The notes under the pieces: generated by a model | What the model was told of the DNA's origin: nothing | Seen by the model: the letters and a program-made list of their open reading frames with translations, nothing else | The model's database searches: none | From: Lutimonas vermicola | Lineage (GTDB): Bacteria > Bacteroidota > Bacteroidia > Flavobacteriales > Flavobacteriaceae | Assembly (NCBI RefSeq): GCF_038433205.1 | Contig: NZ_JBCDNA010000001.1 | Coordinates: forward strand, 496,001-560,000 | Reading direction: 5' to 3' | Length of the DNA stretch: 64,000 nucleotides | Program-made: the position numbers and the translations under genes | In this document: piece after piece, positions 52,222 through 61,865 of the stretch | How the letters are laid out: every line of letters begins with the position of its first letter | How positions within the stretch are numbered: position 1 is the stretch's first letter

Positions 52222-53562
52222 ATGTCAAAACAATTTTCCCAATTGGGAATCATTGAACCTCTTATAAGGAGTCTGACTGATTCTAAAATTTCAATTCCAA
52301 CTGATATTCAACAGAAAAGCATCCCTTTGTTTTTAGAGGAAAAAAATGATTTAGTTGGATTGGCTAAAACGGGAACAGGTAAAACGGCAGCCTTTGGTTT
52401 ACCATTGCTTCAGCTTGTAGATCAGGATCAGTCCCATATCCAGGGTGTAATTCTTGCTCCTACAAGAGAACTTGGACAACAGATATTCAATAACCTGGTC
52501 TCTTTTGCCAAATACCTCCCGGAGATCTCAATTGCTTCTGTTTGTGGCGGTGTTCCAATTAAACCACAAATAGAACGATTAAGCCAGACCACACATATAA
52601 TCGTTGCAACACCGGGCAGATTAATTGATCTGATTCAAAGAAAGGCTGTAAACATCAAACACACCGGTTATTTGGTATTGGATGAAGCGGATGAAATGCT
52701 CAGTGCTTTAAAAGATGGTTTAGACCTTATTATTGAAGAACTGCCAAAAAACAGAAGAACTTTTTTGTTTACGGCAACCATGCCAGGGGCCATTAAACAG
52801 TTGATCCAGAATTATATGTCAAAACATGTCATGCAGATAGAGGCTGATATGGAAACTGTTGGCCATCAAGGGATCGATCATCAATTTGTAGTGGTACAAC
52901 CCATAGAGAAACTGGACGTACTGATGCATTTCTTGAATTCAAAATTAGGGCAAAGAGGCATTATATTTTGTAAAACAAAAGCAGCTGTGAATAAGCTGGC
53001 AAAGAATCTGGCTATACATAAATTTTCATCGGGAGCACTGCATGGAAGCTTGTCTCAAGGCATCAGGGACCGAATCATGGCGCAATTCAGAGAAGGGCAT
53101 ATAGATATACTTGTTGCCACGGATCTTGCTGCAAGAGGTATTGATGTAAAGGAAATTTCATACGTGGTCAATTATCATCTGCCGGATGTTTATGAAACCT
53201 ATGTACACCGGAGTGGCCGAACCGCAAGGGCAGGGGCCAAGGGGATTTCACTTACTGTGCTGCAAGAAGAAGAGCTCTTTGAAATCGCAGATTTTGAAAA
53301 GGAACTGGGTATTATATTTAAGAGAATGGCCAAGGCAGATGCTAAAAGCCTTGAAGAAAATAATGCCCTGCTGTGGGCAAAGAAAATATTCAAGACCAAA
53401 CCTAATCATGAGTTTTCTCCTGAAGTTAAAAAGCAGGTTCATACGATTTTTCATCATTTAACAAAAGAGGAACTGGTAGAGAAAGCGCTGGCCCATTATT
53501 TAGCTCAAAGCAAATCGGCCCAAGGCCCGGTAAAAAAATCCAAAAAGAAAAATACCCGTTAA
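52222..53562 (+). CDS. DEAD-box RNA helicase
   Basis: A 446-residue ATP-dependent RNA helicase. Q motif region F-S-Q-L-G-I, motif I A-K-T-G-T-G-K-T, Ia P-T-R-E-L, motif II D-E-A-D, motif III T-A-T, motif IV region I-I-F-C-K-T, V-A-T-D-L-A-A-R-G-I-D and VI H-R-S-G-R-T-A-R are complete. A basic Lys/Ser tail (K-K-S-K-K-K-N-T-R) should bind RNA. It belongs to the RhlE/DeaD group, acting in RNA remodelling or ribosome assembly, often in cold. The next gene, another helicase, starts 9 bp later. Confidence 0.95.
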   Translation: MSKQFSQLGIIEPLIRSLTDSKISIPTDIQQKSIPLFLEEKNDLVGLAKTGTGKTAAFGLPLLQLVDQDQSHIQGVILAPTRELGQQIFNNLVSFAKYLPEISIASVCGGVPIKPQIERLSQTTHIIVATPGRLIDLIQRKAVNIKHTGYLVLDEADEMLSALKDGLDLIIEELPKNRRTFLFTATMPGAIKQLIQNYMSKHVMQIEADMETVGHQGIDHQFVVVQPIEKLDVLMHFLNSKLGQRGIIFCKTKAAVNKLAKNLAIHKFSSGALHGSLSQGIRDRIMAQFREGHIDILVATDLAARGIDVKEISYVVNYHLPDVYETYVHRSGRTARAGAKGISLTVLQEEELFEIADFEKELGIIFKRMAKADAKSLEENNALLWAKKIFKTKPNHEFSPEVKKQVHTIFHHLTKEELVEKALAHYLAQSKSAQGPVKKSKKKNTR

Positions 53563-53571
53563 ATCAAAGCA

Positions 53572-54882
53572 ATGTCAGATACCATTAGAGAACAGGAAGC
53601 CATTTTGAACAAGTTGAATATACATCAACTCAACCCAATGCAGGAGGAGGCAATCCCAACAATAGAGCGGGTAAAAAACACGATTTTATTGTCGCCGACA
53701 GGAACGGGTAAAACCCTTGCTTTCCTGTTACCCATTATCAATAACCTGGATATCACCTGCAAAGAAATTCAAGCACTTATCCTGGTGCCCTCCAGAGAGC
53801 TTGCGATTCAAATAGAACAGGTCATCAGGAACATGGGTTCAGGATATAAAGTAAATGCTGTTTATGGTGGCAGGCCGATTTCAAAGGATAAGATAGAATT
53901 AAAACACACTCCGGCTATTCTTGTAGGGACACCCGGAAGGGTAGAGGATCACTTCAGAAGTGACCGTTTCTCCAGGGAACATATTCAGACCCTTGTTTTG
54001 GATGAGTTTGACAAGAGCCTTGAAACCGGGTTCGAATCGCAGATGAAAGCTATTATTAAGCAACTGCCCAACGTAAAGAAACGAATTTTAACTTCGGCTA
54101 CACAGGGGATAGAAGTACCTGAATTCGTAGGCCTGCATAGACCTACCGTAATTAGTTATCTAGAAGATGCCTCCACGAAGCTTTTGGTAAAAAATATCAT
54201 TTCGCCTTCAAAAAATAAGTTGAACAGCCTTTTATCTCTTCTGCATTATATCGGGAATCAACCTGGAATCGTTTTTTGCAACCTTAGAGAGAGTGTCGAA
54301 GAAGTAAGTGGGTTTTTGCATAAAAATAATATCAGTCATGGATGTTTTAGCGGGGGAATGGAACAAAGGGATCGGGAGCGCAGCCTTATAAAATTCAGAA
54401 ATGGGACCTATCAGCTCATCGTGGCAACAGATCTTGCTGCAAGAGGCATAGATATTCCTGAACTGAAGTATATCATTCATTATGAGTTGCCAAGAACGCC
54501 CCAGGAATTTACTCACAGAAATGGTCGTACTGCAAGAGTCAATGCTAAAGGAACAGCTTATATCCTGAGTTGGGAAAAGGAATACCAACCTGATTTTATC
54601 AAAGATGTGGCTATCGAAAACATTGATGGTGTTGGGAAGCGAAAAGCACAGTTCTGGCAAACTCTGTTTATCTCAGGGGGCAGAAAAGACAAGATTTCGA
54701 AAGGAGATGTCGCAGGATTATTCTTTAAGCAAGGAAACCTTAGCAAGGATCAATTGGGGGTGATTGAATTGAAACAGGATTGCACTTTTGTAGCGGTACC
54801 TCTCAGCCTGGCTGAAGATCTGGTTGCACAACTCAACAATAGCCGGCTTAAAAAGAAAAAAGTCAGGATTAGCATTGTTTAA
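53572..54882 (+). CDS. DEAD/DEAH-box RNA helicase with DbpA-like C-terminus
   Basis: A 436-residue helicase. Motif I is P-T-G-T-G-K-T, motif II reads D-E-F-D (an unusual variant of DEAD), motif III is S-A-T, V is A-T-D-L-A-A-R-G-I-D, and VI H-R-N-G-R-T-A-R. The end (about 365-436) looks like a DbpA-type RNA-binding domain, with K-G-D-V-A-G-L-F and K-K-K-V-R-I. DbpA binds 23S rRNA in 50S assembly; specificity here is inferred. It is co-transcribed with the helicase upstream. Confidence 0.93.
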   Translation: MSDTIREQEAILNKLNIHQLNPMQEEAIPTIERVKNTILLSPTGTGKTLAFLLPIINNLDITCKEIQALILVPSRELAIQIEQVIRNMGSGYKVNAVYGGRPISKDKIELKHTPAILVGTPGRVEDHFRSDRFSREHIQTLVLDEFDKSLETGFESQMKAIIKQLPNVKKRILTSATQGIEVPEFVGLHRPTVISYLEDASTKLLVKNIISPSKNKLNSLLSLLHYIGNQPGIVFCNLRESVEEVSGFLHKNNISHGCFSGGMEQRDRERSLIKFRNGTYQLIVATDLAARGIDIPELKYIIHYELPRTPQEFTHRNGRTARVNAKGTAYILSWEKEYQPDFIKDVAIENIDGVGKRKAQFWQTLFISGGRKDKISKGDVAGLFFKQGNLSKDQLGVIELKQDCTFVAVPLSLAEDLVAQLNNSRLKKKKVRISIV

Positions 54883-55042
54883 AGTCGGGTCGTTTTACCT
54901 TCGACTATTTGAATATGAGCATTATGCTGCTCTTTATTTCTTAGTGAATACTAAAAGCCGTTAATTATTTTTTGAAAAAACATTTTTAGGAATGAAATTT
55001 GCTATTTGTTCACTTTATCCATAAAAAACCAAACTTTTAGTT

Positions 55043-56284
55043 ATGTTAAAAAAGATACCCAGGCTGCTGTTGATATTGATGTTGTTGGGAGTGCATCAAA
55101 ATTCATGGTCTCAGGCGAATTTCAAAGTTCAGATAGGTCAAATAGATAGCCTGTATTCGGAGGTTCTTCAAGAATCGAGGGAAATTTACATTCAATTGCC
55201 CGAATCTTTTAATCCTCAAAGTGATGTTAAATACCCTGTCGCCTATATCATAGATGGAGATGTTATGCTCAATGCGCTGCATACAGTTCACAGTTATTAC
55301 AGTGGTGGGTTTATACCTGAAATGATTCTTATAGGTATTTCGAATGCTGAGAACAGAACCAGGGACCTGACTACATCAGAACTTTCTGAAAGAAGGGAAC
55401 AGGTTTACAGCGAGGAAAATGGAGGAGCAGAGAAGTTTACTCAATTCATTGAATCAGAATTATTCCCGTTTGTTGAAAATAATTACCCTGCCACCAATTA
55501 CAGAACCCTGATTGGGCATTCCTACGGAGGCCTTTTTACCGTGAACACCCTATTAAAACATCCTGATTTATTTGCAAATTATCTTGCTATAGATCCAAGT
55601 ATGGATTGGGATGACCAGAAATTACTCAAGGAGTCTCAAGAAATATTAAGTCAAAAAAGTTTTAACGGAAAGTCTTTGTTTGTATCACTGGGAGGCCAAT
55701 TACACATGGCTGACACCGATATTACCATAGATAATGTCATGAAAGATACTACTGAATTTACACTGTTCGCAAGGTCCAATATAGAATTGTCGAATATCGT
55801 AAACTACAATAAACACAACGGCCTTGGTTTTTATTGGAAGTTTTATCCAAATGATTTACACGGAACCATTCCCTTGCCTTCGATCATGGATGGCTTGATT
55901 GAAGTTTTTAGCTGGTATCAAATGGAAGATATCAATAAATTCAACGATCCTGAAACACCAAAAGAGGTTTTATATGATATTATAAAACGCCGCGAAACAA
56001 AACTAAAAGCCCACTTTGGTTATGCGGTAGCTCCATACCCCGATTTTTTATTCAATATGAGTGGATATATGAGCATGGATATGGGATATCCTGAAAAAGC
56101 ACTTATGTATTTTCAATTGAATACTGAATACTACCCTGACGATGCCAATACCTATGACTCACTGGCGGATTATTACGAGGCTCAAAACGATACAGGCAAT
56201 GCCCTGAAAAACGTTTTAAAAGCCTATGAATTATCCGGTTCAGACTACCATAAAAAGCGTTTGGAGCAATTAAGAGCCAGGTAA
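55043..56284 (+). CDS. secreted esterase D/Fes-type alpha/beta hydrolase with TPR tail
   Basis: A 413-residue exported hydrolase. Signal peptide 1-23 (S-W-S-Q). The putative esterase fold (about 40-290) has A-Y-I-I-D-G-D and the nucleophile motif G-H-S-Y-G-G, with D-x-S-M-D-W-D and the later H-G-T-I-P as candidate acid/His. The C-terminus (about 335-405) holds a TPR-like helical pair (K-A-L-M-Y-F-Q-L-N-T-E-Y-Y-P-D). The family cleaves esters such as ferric enterobactin or acylated sugars; the substrate is unknown. It converges with the sterol reductase-like gene, 7 bp away. Confidence 0.88.
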   Translation: MLKKIPRLLLILMLLGVHQNSWSQANFKVQIGQIDSLYSEVLQESREIYIQLPESFNPQSDVKYPVAYIIDGDVMLNALHTVHSYYSGGFIPEMILIGISNAENRTRDLTTSELSERREQVYSEENGGAEKFTQFIESELFPFVENNYPATNYRTLIGHSYGGLFTVNTLLKHPDLFANYLAIDPSMDWDDQKLLKESQEILSQKSFNGKSLFVSLGGQLHMADTDITIDNVMKDTTEFTLFARSNIELSNIVNYNKHNGLGFYWKFYPNDLHGTIPLPSIMDGLIEVFSWYQMEDINKFNDPETPKEVLYDIIKRRETKLKAHFGYAVAPYPDFLFNMSGYMSMDMGYPEKALMYFQLNTEYYPDDANTYDSLADYYEAQNDTGNALKNVLKAYELSGSDYHKKRLEQLRAR

Positions 56285-56291
56285 ACTCTTT

Positions 56292-57371
56292 TTAATACAG
56301 GAATGGAATGACCCTGTATTTTACTTTTTGGGTGTAGGCTTGCCAAAGCTCACCATATTTTTCAGCACACCTTTTATCATCATCTATTTGTCTGGGAAGC
56401 AAAAGGGCAACATAATATATAGGGTAAAGCCATACCCAAATTACTTCGGGATACCCAACACTTAAAGCGATGGCAGTACCCATTAAAATTTCTCCCAAAT
56501 AGTTAATATGACGGCTGAGTCCCCAAAAACCATTTACCAGCAGGGTTTTGTTGCCATCTGAAATCATTTTGGGTTTAATGCCTAAAAACACCTTCTCAGG
56601 GGCTGTCTTAAACACATATTTTTGCATATTGGCACCACGAGCGAGCGACCAGCCCAGTAAAAAAAGCAAGGCATAACAAACGAGCAGCCACAAAGGTGTG
56701 TTGGGATCAGGTAAATTCACAGTGGCCCATATGGCGATCAAATAGAAGTAGGGATAAAAGGCAAGGCATCCCCAGCCCAATTTGAAACCTACCCGTTCTG
56801 CAAAAAAATCATAGGTGTATAAATGGACTTTTTCAAAACTCAAATAGTCAACTATAAAATAAGTCAGCATAGCAGCACTTAATATCAGGCCAGCAGGTAC
56901 GGATCCGAATTCTGAATAACGATGGGCAATAAAACTCAGGATATTCAATTCAAGCATCACTGCACCTATAAGGTACAACCACATTTTTGCATCGATTCTT
57001 CCATTTTTGAACTGCGGGTTTTCCAGACGTCCTAAAAAGATGTCAGATACCAAAGACTTGCCGGTTGAAGCATATGGGAGTACAATCGACAAAGAAAAAA
57101 CAAGCCCAAAAAAAACGGCGCCTGCCAAACTAAACCATCTGACCTCATAGAGCCAGTCGTAGGCAACGAGTTCAAAATGACCGGCTGCCAACCATAAAAT
57201 GACTGTGCTGAGCAATACCAGTCGGCCATTTAATTTATAGCTTAATAATTTGCCGGTTGTTGAGTGCCGCACATAGCCTGTAACCCATTTTCCGGGAAGA
57301 AAATAATGCAGTAAAGTGATTAATGCATAAATGATCCATGGAGTAAAGAAGCCGAGTATTTGTGTTTTCAT
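56292..57371 (-). CDS. ERG4/ERG24 sterol-reductase-family membrane protein
   Basis: A 359-residue protein with about nine or ten membrane helices. Its C-terminal third fits the ergosterol biosynthesis ERG4/ERG24 (delta-14/delta-24 sterol reductase, lamin B receptor) family: G-F-W-G-L-S-R-H-I-N-Y-L-G-E-I, Y-P-I-Y-Y-V-A-L-L-L-P-R-Q-I-D-D-D-K-R-C and Y-G-x-L-W-x-A-Y in the conserved order, including NADPH-site residues. Eukaryotic sterol-type reductases are uncommon in bacteria; substrate here is unknown. The upstream SDR overlaps its start by 4 bp, a two-gene unit. Confidence 0.85.
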   Translation of the reverse strand: MKTQILGFFTPWIIYALITLLHYFLPGKWVTGYVRHSTTGKLLSYKLNGRLVLLSTVILWLAAGHFELVAYDWLYEVRWFSLAGAVFFGLVFSLSIVLPYASTGKSLVSDIFLGRLENPQFKNGRIDAKMWLYLIGAVMLELNILSFIAHRYSEFGSVPAGLILSAAMLTYFIVDYLSFEKVHLYTYDFFAERVGFKLGWGCLAFYPYFYLIAIWATVNLPDPNTPLWLLVCYALLFLLGWSLARGANMQKYVFKTAPEKVFLGIKPKMISDGNKTLLVNGFWGLSRHINYLGEILMGTAIALSVGYPEVIWVWLYPIYYVALLLPRQIDDDKRCAEKYGELWQAYTQKVKYRVIPFLY

Positions 57372-58150
57372 GATAAATCTTTTGTGTTTTTATCCATAAT
57401 TGAAATGGCCCATTTTCTGGGAAATATCCTATTCATAAAGAACTGAGCCAGTTTATTTGTCATACCGGGAATTGTTGTGGGGCCCTTGCCGAGTGCATTT
57501 AATGTATCTTCCGCCACTTGTTTTGCCGATAATGTACCCGGAGCATCTTTTGTGTTCTGGGCATTTTTGTAACCTGGTGTAGAAATGGCACCTGCACATG
57601 AGGCAAGTACATCTATGTCATGTTTCTTTAATTCATTCCATAAGCCTTCTGCCAGAATGGAGTTAAAGGCCTTTGATGCTGCATAAGTAGCAATTTTCGG
57701 ACTGCCCTGCGTTCCGGCCAGGGATGACATCAGCACGATACCGCCTTTTTTTCTATCAATCATTTGTTTTGATACAAGTTTTGAAAGCAACAGTGGTGCT
57801 TTTACGTTGACATCGACAATTTGTTCAAGGCTTTCTTCTGAAATATTTTCAAAATACCCGATAGGGGCGTACGCTGCATTGTAGACCAGTAACCCGATAG
57901 CTTTGCCGTGTAGACGATGTGTTTTTTTTACTGCAACAAAATCCGACAAATCCAGGGTATAAACTTGTATCTCTACACGATAAATTTCCTTGAGTTTGCG
58001 TGCCAGGGCCTCCAATTTATCCAGTCGCCTTGCAATTAAAATCAGGTTGAGGCCGCGTTTTGCCAAAGCTTCTGCGAAAGCCGCGCCTAAACCTTCGGAT
58101 GCTCCAGCAACCATTGCCCATGAACCGTATTTTGCTTTGAAATCAGCCAT
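57368..58150 (-). CDS. SDR-family ketoreductase (17-beta-HSD-like)
   Basis: A 260-residue SDR. Cofactor motif V-A-G-A-S-E-G-L-G (in place of TGxxxGIG), Y-N-A-A (in place of NNAG), S-S-L-A-G, and catalytic Y-A-A-S-K. The layout is that of the classical SDRs near 17-beta-hydroxysteroid dehydrogenase 12/ketoacyl reductases. Co-translated (4-bp overlap) with a sterol reductase-like protein, so the two may act on one polycyclic or isoprenoid ketone. That pathway is inference. Confidence 0.88.
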   Translation of the reverse strand: MADFKAKYGSWAMVAGASEGLGAAFAEALAKRGLNLILIARRLDKLEALARKLKEIYRVEIQVYTLDLSDFVAVKKTHRLHGKAIGLLVYNAAYAPIGYFENISEESLEQIVDVNVKAPLLLSKLVSKQMIDRKKGGIVLMSSLAGTQGSPKIATYAASKAFNSILAEGLWNELKKHDIDVLASCAGAISTPGYKNAQNTKDAPGTLSAKQVAEDTLNALGKGPTTIPGMTNKLAQFFMNRIFPRKWAISIMDKNTKDLS

Positions 58151-58475
58151 TGTTTAACACGTGAATATAATAATTTGACTGATTACAATTAGTAATATTA
58201 TGGTTTTCTTTAATGAACTTTGTTAAAGCATACAATTATCAGATGGTATGGGCAAAGTGATTCTGCAATCAATATTGAAATTATTGATACTATATATGAA
58301 AATATCTTAGATTTTTAAATTTAGTATATTTAACTCAAAATCAGATTGTATGTTGCAATTACAAAATTATGCTAATGGATTCTGAAGGGTAAATTATTTA
58401 TTGTAAAATGGAGTTTTTGTAATACATAATTTATCATTTTAACTAAAAACATATATATTTACTAAAAAATTAAAA
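58151..58475. other. 325-bp divergent intergenic region
   Basis: AT-rich DNA between the SDR and the ATP-grasp gene. I see no exact TAnnTTTG in the right place on either strand, no hairpin and no small gene. Confidence 0.45.
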
Positions 58476-59942
58476 TTGAAAAAAAATAATAAGTTCCCTA
58501 TATTTTCTTCCTATGAATTAGATTCAAGGTTCTATGATGAATTGTTTGACGCTAATCAAGAAGTAAGAGAAATTTATAAAACCTTGTATAAATTATTTGG
58601 AGAGTATTCAATAGATGAATTTGACCGATTGAATAACCAGGCAAAGGATTCTTTTTTTAATTTGGGAATTACTTTTCAGGTGTATGGTGAAGATAAAGTT
58701 CAGGAAAAAATATTTCCTTTTGATTTATTTCCCCGAATAATATCTCACAAGGAATGGGATATTATCGAAAAAGGGGTTTTGCAAAGAAGTAAGGCACTTA
58801 ACATTTTTTTATGGGATGTCTATCACGATCAAAAAATTATTAAAGACGGCATTGTACCGTTGGACCTGATCAGTTCATCCGTTAATTTTTTACAAGAAAT
58901 GGTAAATCTGGACCCTCCTGAAAGCATTTATAACCATATCTCGGGTACAGATTTGATAAAACACAAAGACGGAAATTATTATGTATTAGAAGACAATATA
59001 AGATGTCCGTCAGGCGTGAGTTATGTGATGGGAAACAGAACGGCGGTTAAGCATGCTCTCTATGGGGTTTTCAATAAATATAAGGCGCATACAGTTGTTG
59101 ATTACGGTGCCAATTTGTTGGATATCATGGAGTCGGTCAAGCCAAAGGGAGTTGATTCCCCGGTTTGCGTTATTATTACTCCGGGGGTATATAATTCTGC
59201 CTATTATGAGCATTCATTCTTAGCGAAACAAATGGGTGTCGAACTTGTTGAAGGCCGAGATTTGTTTGTTGAAAAGGATTTTGTGTACAAAAGAACGATT
59301 TACGGACCGGAAAGGGTAGATGTGATCTACAGAAGGGTTGATGATTTATTTATTGATCCTCTGGTGTTTAAATCAGATTCTCTTTTAGGTGTCCCGGGCT
59401 TGTTTTCGGTATATAAAAAAGGAAATGTCTGCCTGGTGAATGCCCCTGGAACAGGTGTCGCCGATGATAAGGCAGTGTACACATACATGCCCGATATCAT
59501 AAAATATTATTTAGGCGAAGCTCCAATTCTCAGTAATGTGCACACCTATCATTGTAGTCGTAAAAAAGAGTTGGATTACGTTTTGCAAAATGTTGATAAA
59601 TTAGTGATCAAACCAGTTGATGAATCAGGTGGTTATGGTATTTCTATAGGAAACAAACTCAGTAAAGAGGAAATCGAAAAAGTCAAACAAGTTGTAAAAG
59701 AAAACCCTCGAAAGTATATTGCCCAACCCATCATGTCATTATCGACCCACCCAACGTATATTGAAGAAAATGAATCTTTTGATGCACGTCATGTTGATCT
59801 TAGGACCTTTACGCTGCTGGGAAAAGACAAGGACTACGTTTTAAAGGGAGGGCTTTCGCGAGTGGCACTTAAAAAAGGAAACTTAGTGGTTAATTCATCT
59901 CAAGGTGGAGGGTCAAAAGACACCTGGGTTTTAAAAAAATAA
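58476..59942 (+). CDS. circularly permuted ATP-grasp type 2 protein, TTG start
   Basis: A 488-residue protein of the circularly permuted ATP-grasp family (DUF404/DUF407). Recognised blocks: the middle V-L-E-D-N-I-R-C-P-S-G-V-S-Y-V-M-G-N-R, I-I-T-P-G-V-Y-N-S-A-Y-Y-E-H, R-R-V-D-D-L-F-I-D-P, N-A-P-G-T-G-V-A-D-D, K-P-V-D-E-S-G-G-Y-G, and the Q-G-G-G-S-K-D end. Such proteins are predicted amide-bond ligases. The only start before the conserved N-terminus is TTG 58476. It is followed 6 bp later by an alpha-E protein, its usual partner. Confidence 0.9.
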   Translation: MKKNNKFPIFSSYELDSRFYDELFDANQEVREIYKTLYKLFGEYSIDEFDRLNNQAKDSFFNLGITFQVYGEDKVQEKIFPFDLFPRIISHKEWDIIEKGVLQRSKALNIFLWDVYHDQKIIKDGIVPLDLISSSVNFLQEMVNLDPPESIYNHISGTDLIKHKDGNYYVLEDNIRCPSGVSYVMGNRTAVKHALYGVFNKYKAHTVVDYGANLLDIMESVKPKGVDSPVCVIITPGVYNSAYYEHSFLAKQMGVELVEGRDLFVEKDFVYKRTIYGPERVDVIYRRVDDLFIDPLVFKSDSLLGVPGLFSVYKKGNVCLVNAPGTGVADDKAVYTYMPDIIKYYLGEAPILSNVHTYHCSRKKELDYVLQNVDKLVIKPVDESGGYGISIGNKLSKEEIEKVKQVVKENPRKYIAQPIMSLSTHPTYIEENESFDARHVDLRTFTLLGKDKDYVLKGGLSRVALKKGNLVVNSSQGGGSKDTWVLKK

Positions 59943-59948
59943 AAATTT

Positions 59949-60944
59949 ATGTTAGCAAGGGTAGCCAATAATTTATTTTGGATGGGACGTTATATTGAAC
60001 GTTCCGAACATCTGGCCAGATATTTAAACGTCAACTATTTTTCATCACTGGATGCTCCGGATGAGCTGTCTCAGTCTCGACAATTTGTATTGCGGTCTAT
60101 TTTATATATGGCTGATAATGAAATAATTGAAAGTGAACTGGATTTGCAGGAACAGGTAGTGCTATTTGATGTCGGCTTGAATCCCGAAAAGCCTAACTCA
60201 ATTATTAACATATTCAAATATGCACATGAAAATGCAAGAAGCTCACGGGATTTGATTTCAACGGAGTTGTTTGAGACAATCAACAGAATAAATCACAGAA
60301 TTAAAAATTATTCGGTAGAGAGCTTTGTAAAAAATGGTTTATATGATTTCACCTTGATGATCACAAAGTCAACGGCTGAGATTAGAAGTAAAATAAAAGG
60401 AACCCTTTTGCACGATGAAGTTTATGCGATTATCATGCTGGGTGTTTATCTTGAAAGGGTCCTGCAGGTTACAAGAATTATAAATTCCAAATACAGTGAT
60501 GTTTTAGCCGAGCAAAAAAGCAATCCTGATTTGATAGGAAACAGCTTTCAATGGTCAACCCTGTTAAAATGTGTCTCATCCTATGATATGATGAGACGCT
60601 ATTATAAAAAGACACCTTCTAAAGTTACAACGCTGGAGTTCTTAATACTGAATTCAAAATGCCCGAGATCGATCAAAAATTGTTTGAACAGAATTTATTA
60701 TTATATGTCTATCATTACGAAGCATCACCTTGTTGCCAATAACTCGGCTGCATTTTTAATCGGAAAAATAAAATCTGAATTTGAGTATAAATTGATTGAA
60801 GACATAGATGATCATCTTGAAGAATTTATTACAGAATTGATTCATAAATTGGCTGTGATTGCCGAAAAACTTGAAGAAGATTATTTTAACGTCCATCAGA
60901 CACTCTCGTCAAGTTCTGGTAAAATTGCAGAAGCGAATCAATAG
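59949..60944 (+). CDS. alpha-E (DUF403) protein
   Basis: A 331-residue, all-helical protein of the alpha-E (DUF403) family: M-L-A-R-V-A-N-N-L-F-W-M-G-R-Y-I-E-R-S-E near the start is the family mark, the rest is long amphipathic helices, with a conserved-looking Y-Y-Y-M at the C-terminal third. In the known context it works with circularly permuted ATP-grasp and transglutaminase-like proteins; biochemistry is not established. Its end converges with the transglutaminase gene, 17 bp apart. Confidence 0.9.
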   Translation: MLARVANNLFWMGRYIERSEHLARYLNVNYFSSLDAPDELSQSRQFVLRSILYMADNEIIESELDLQEQVVLFDVGLNPEKPNSIINIFKYAHENARSSRDLISTELFETINRINHRIKNYSVESFVKNGLYDFTLMITKSTAEIRSKIKGTLLHDEVYAIIMLGVYLERVLQVTRIINSKYSDVLAEQKSNPDLIGNSFQWSTLLKCVSSYDMMRRYYKKTPSKVTTLEFLILNSKCPRSIKNCLNRIYYYMSIITKHHLVANNSAAFLIGKIKSEFEYKLIEDIDDHLEEFITELIHKLAVIAEKLEEDYFNVHQTLSSSSGKIAEANQ

Positions 60945-60961
60945 GTTTTTTCGTTACGCTG

Positions 60962-61864
60962 TTACAATGATTTTAATAAAGCAGGGCGAATGTCCACAGA
61001 AACTTCCATCTCGTTTTTACCTGTGCTGTAAATAACTCCTTTCAGGGGGGCCACATCATAATAATCTCTGCCATGCGCAACTACAATGTGCTGGTTTTTT
61101 GGTATATGATTGTTTGTTGGGTCAAAATCAATCCAGCCAAATGTGGGGATGAAAACCGAGAACCAGGCATGAGAAGCATCCGTACCGACTAATTTCTCCA
61201 TGCCTTCGGGAGGAATTGTTTCTATATAACCGCTTACATAGCGTGCCGGTAATCCCATAGATCTTATACATGCAATTGCAATTTGAGCAAAATCCTGACA
61301 CACGCCTTTTTTTTCGAGCATTACCTCATTCAGTGGCGTTGCTATATTTGTAAATCCGGAAACAAAATCAAAATCTTCAAAAATGCGCTGCATCAGTTCA
61401 AAAGAGGCTTCGAACATAGAGCGGCCGGGTCGAAATGATTTACGGGCATATTTTTTAATCTCCCCTGAATAATTTGAGATTAAAGGCGATTCTAAAACAA
61501 ATTGTCTTGCGTTTAATACATCGAGATCAATTCCCTTCATTAATTCAATGGCATCTTTTATCGCTACTTGTTTAGCTCTTTTTAAATCATCAGGGTCATG
61601 CTGCAAATGGTAGTCCCGATCAATTCTGCTTTTGGCCTTGACAATTAATTCTTTATGATGCTTCTGAATTGAAAACCTGGTGATCGTATTGTGAAAAAAA
61701 TCTTCACGATCGGACAGGTCTGTGGGTATTGGGCTGATATCCAATTCATAATCAATCAGTATTTGGCCAGGAAATGATTTTGGCTTTAAGGTGGCTATAT
61801 TATGACAAAATGAAACCCCGTATTCGTAGGTGTATTTTGTTATATGTTCGATATCAAAAATCAT
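60962..61864 (-). CDS. transglutaminase-like cysteine protease family protein
   Basis: A 300-residue protein: N-terminal beta domain of the bacterial transglutaminase-like type (I-F-D-I-E-H-I-T-K-Y-T-Y start), then the catalytic core with K-G-V-C-Q-D-F-A-Q (Cys), D-A-S-H-A-W-F (His) and W-I-D-F-D-P-T-N-N (Asp). The triad is complete, so peptidase or transamidase activity is possible. ATG 61864 is chosen because the domain begins there; a frame opening at 61963 would overlap the next gene by ~100 bp. One base separates it from the ATP-grasp/alpha-E fusion upstream. Confidence 0.93.
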   Translation of the reverse strand: MIFDIEHITKYTYEYGVSFCHNIATLKPKSFPGQILIDYELDISPIPTDLSDREDFFHNTITRFSIQKHHKELIVKAKSRIDRDYHLQHDPDDLKRAKQVAIKDAIELMKGIDLDVLNARQFVLESPLISNYSGEIKKYARKSFRPGRSMFEASFELMQRIFEDFDFVSGFTNIATPLNEVMLEKKGVCQDFAQIAIACIRSMGLPARYVSGYIETIPPEGMEKLVGTDASHAWFSVFIPTFGWIDFDPTNNHIPKNQHIVVAHGRDYYDVAPLKGVIYSTGKNEMEVSVDIRPALLKSL

Positions 61865-61865
61865 G

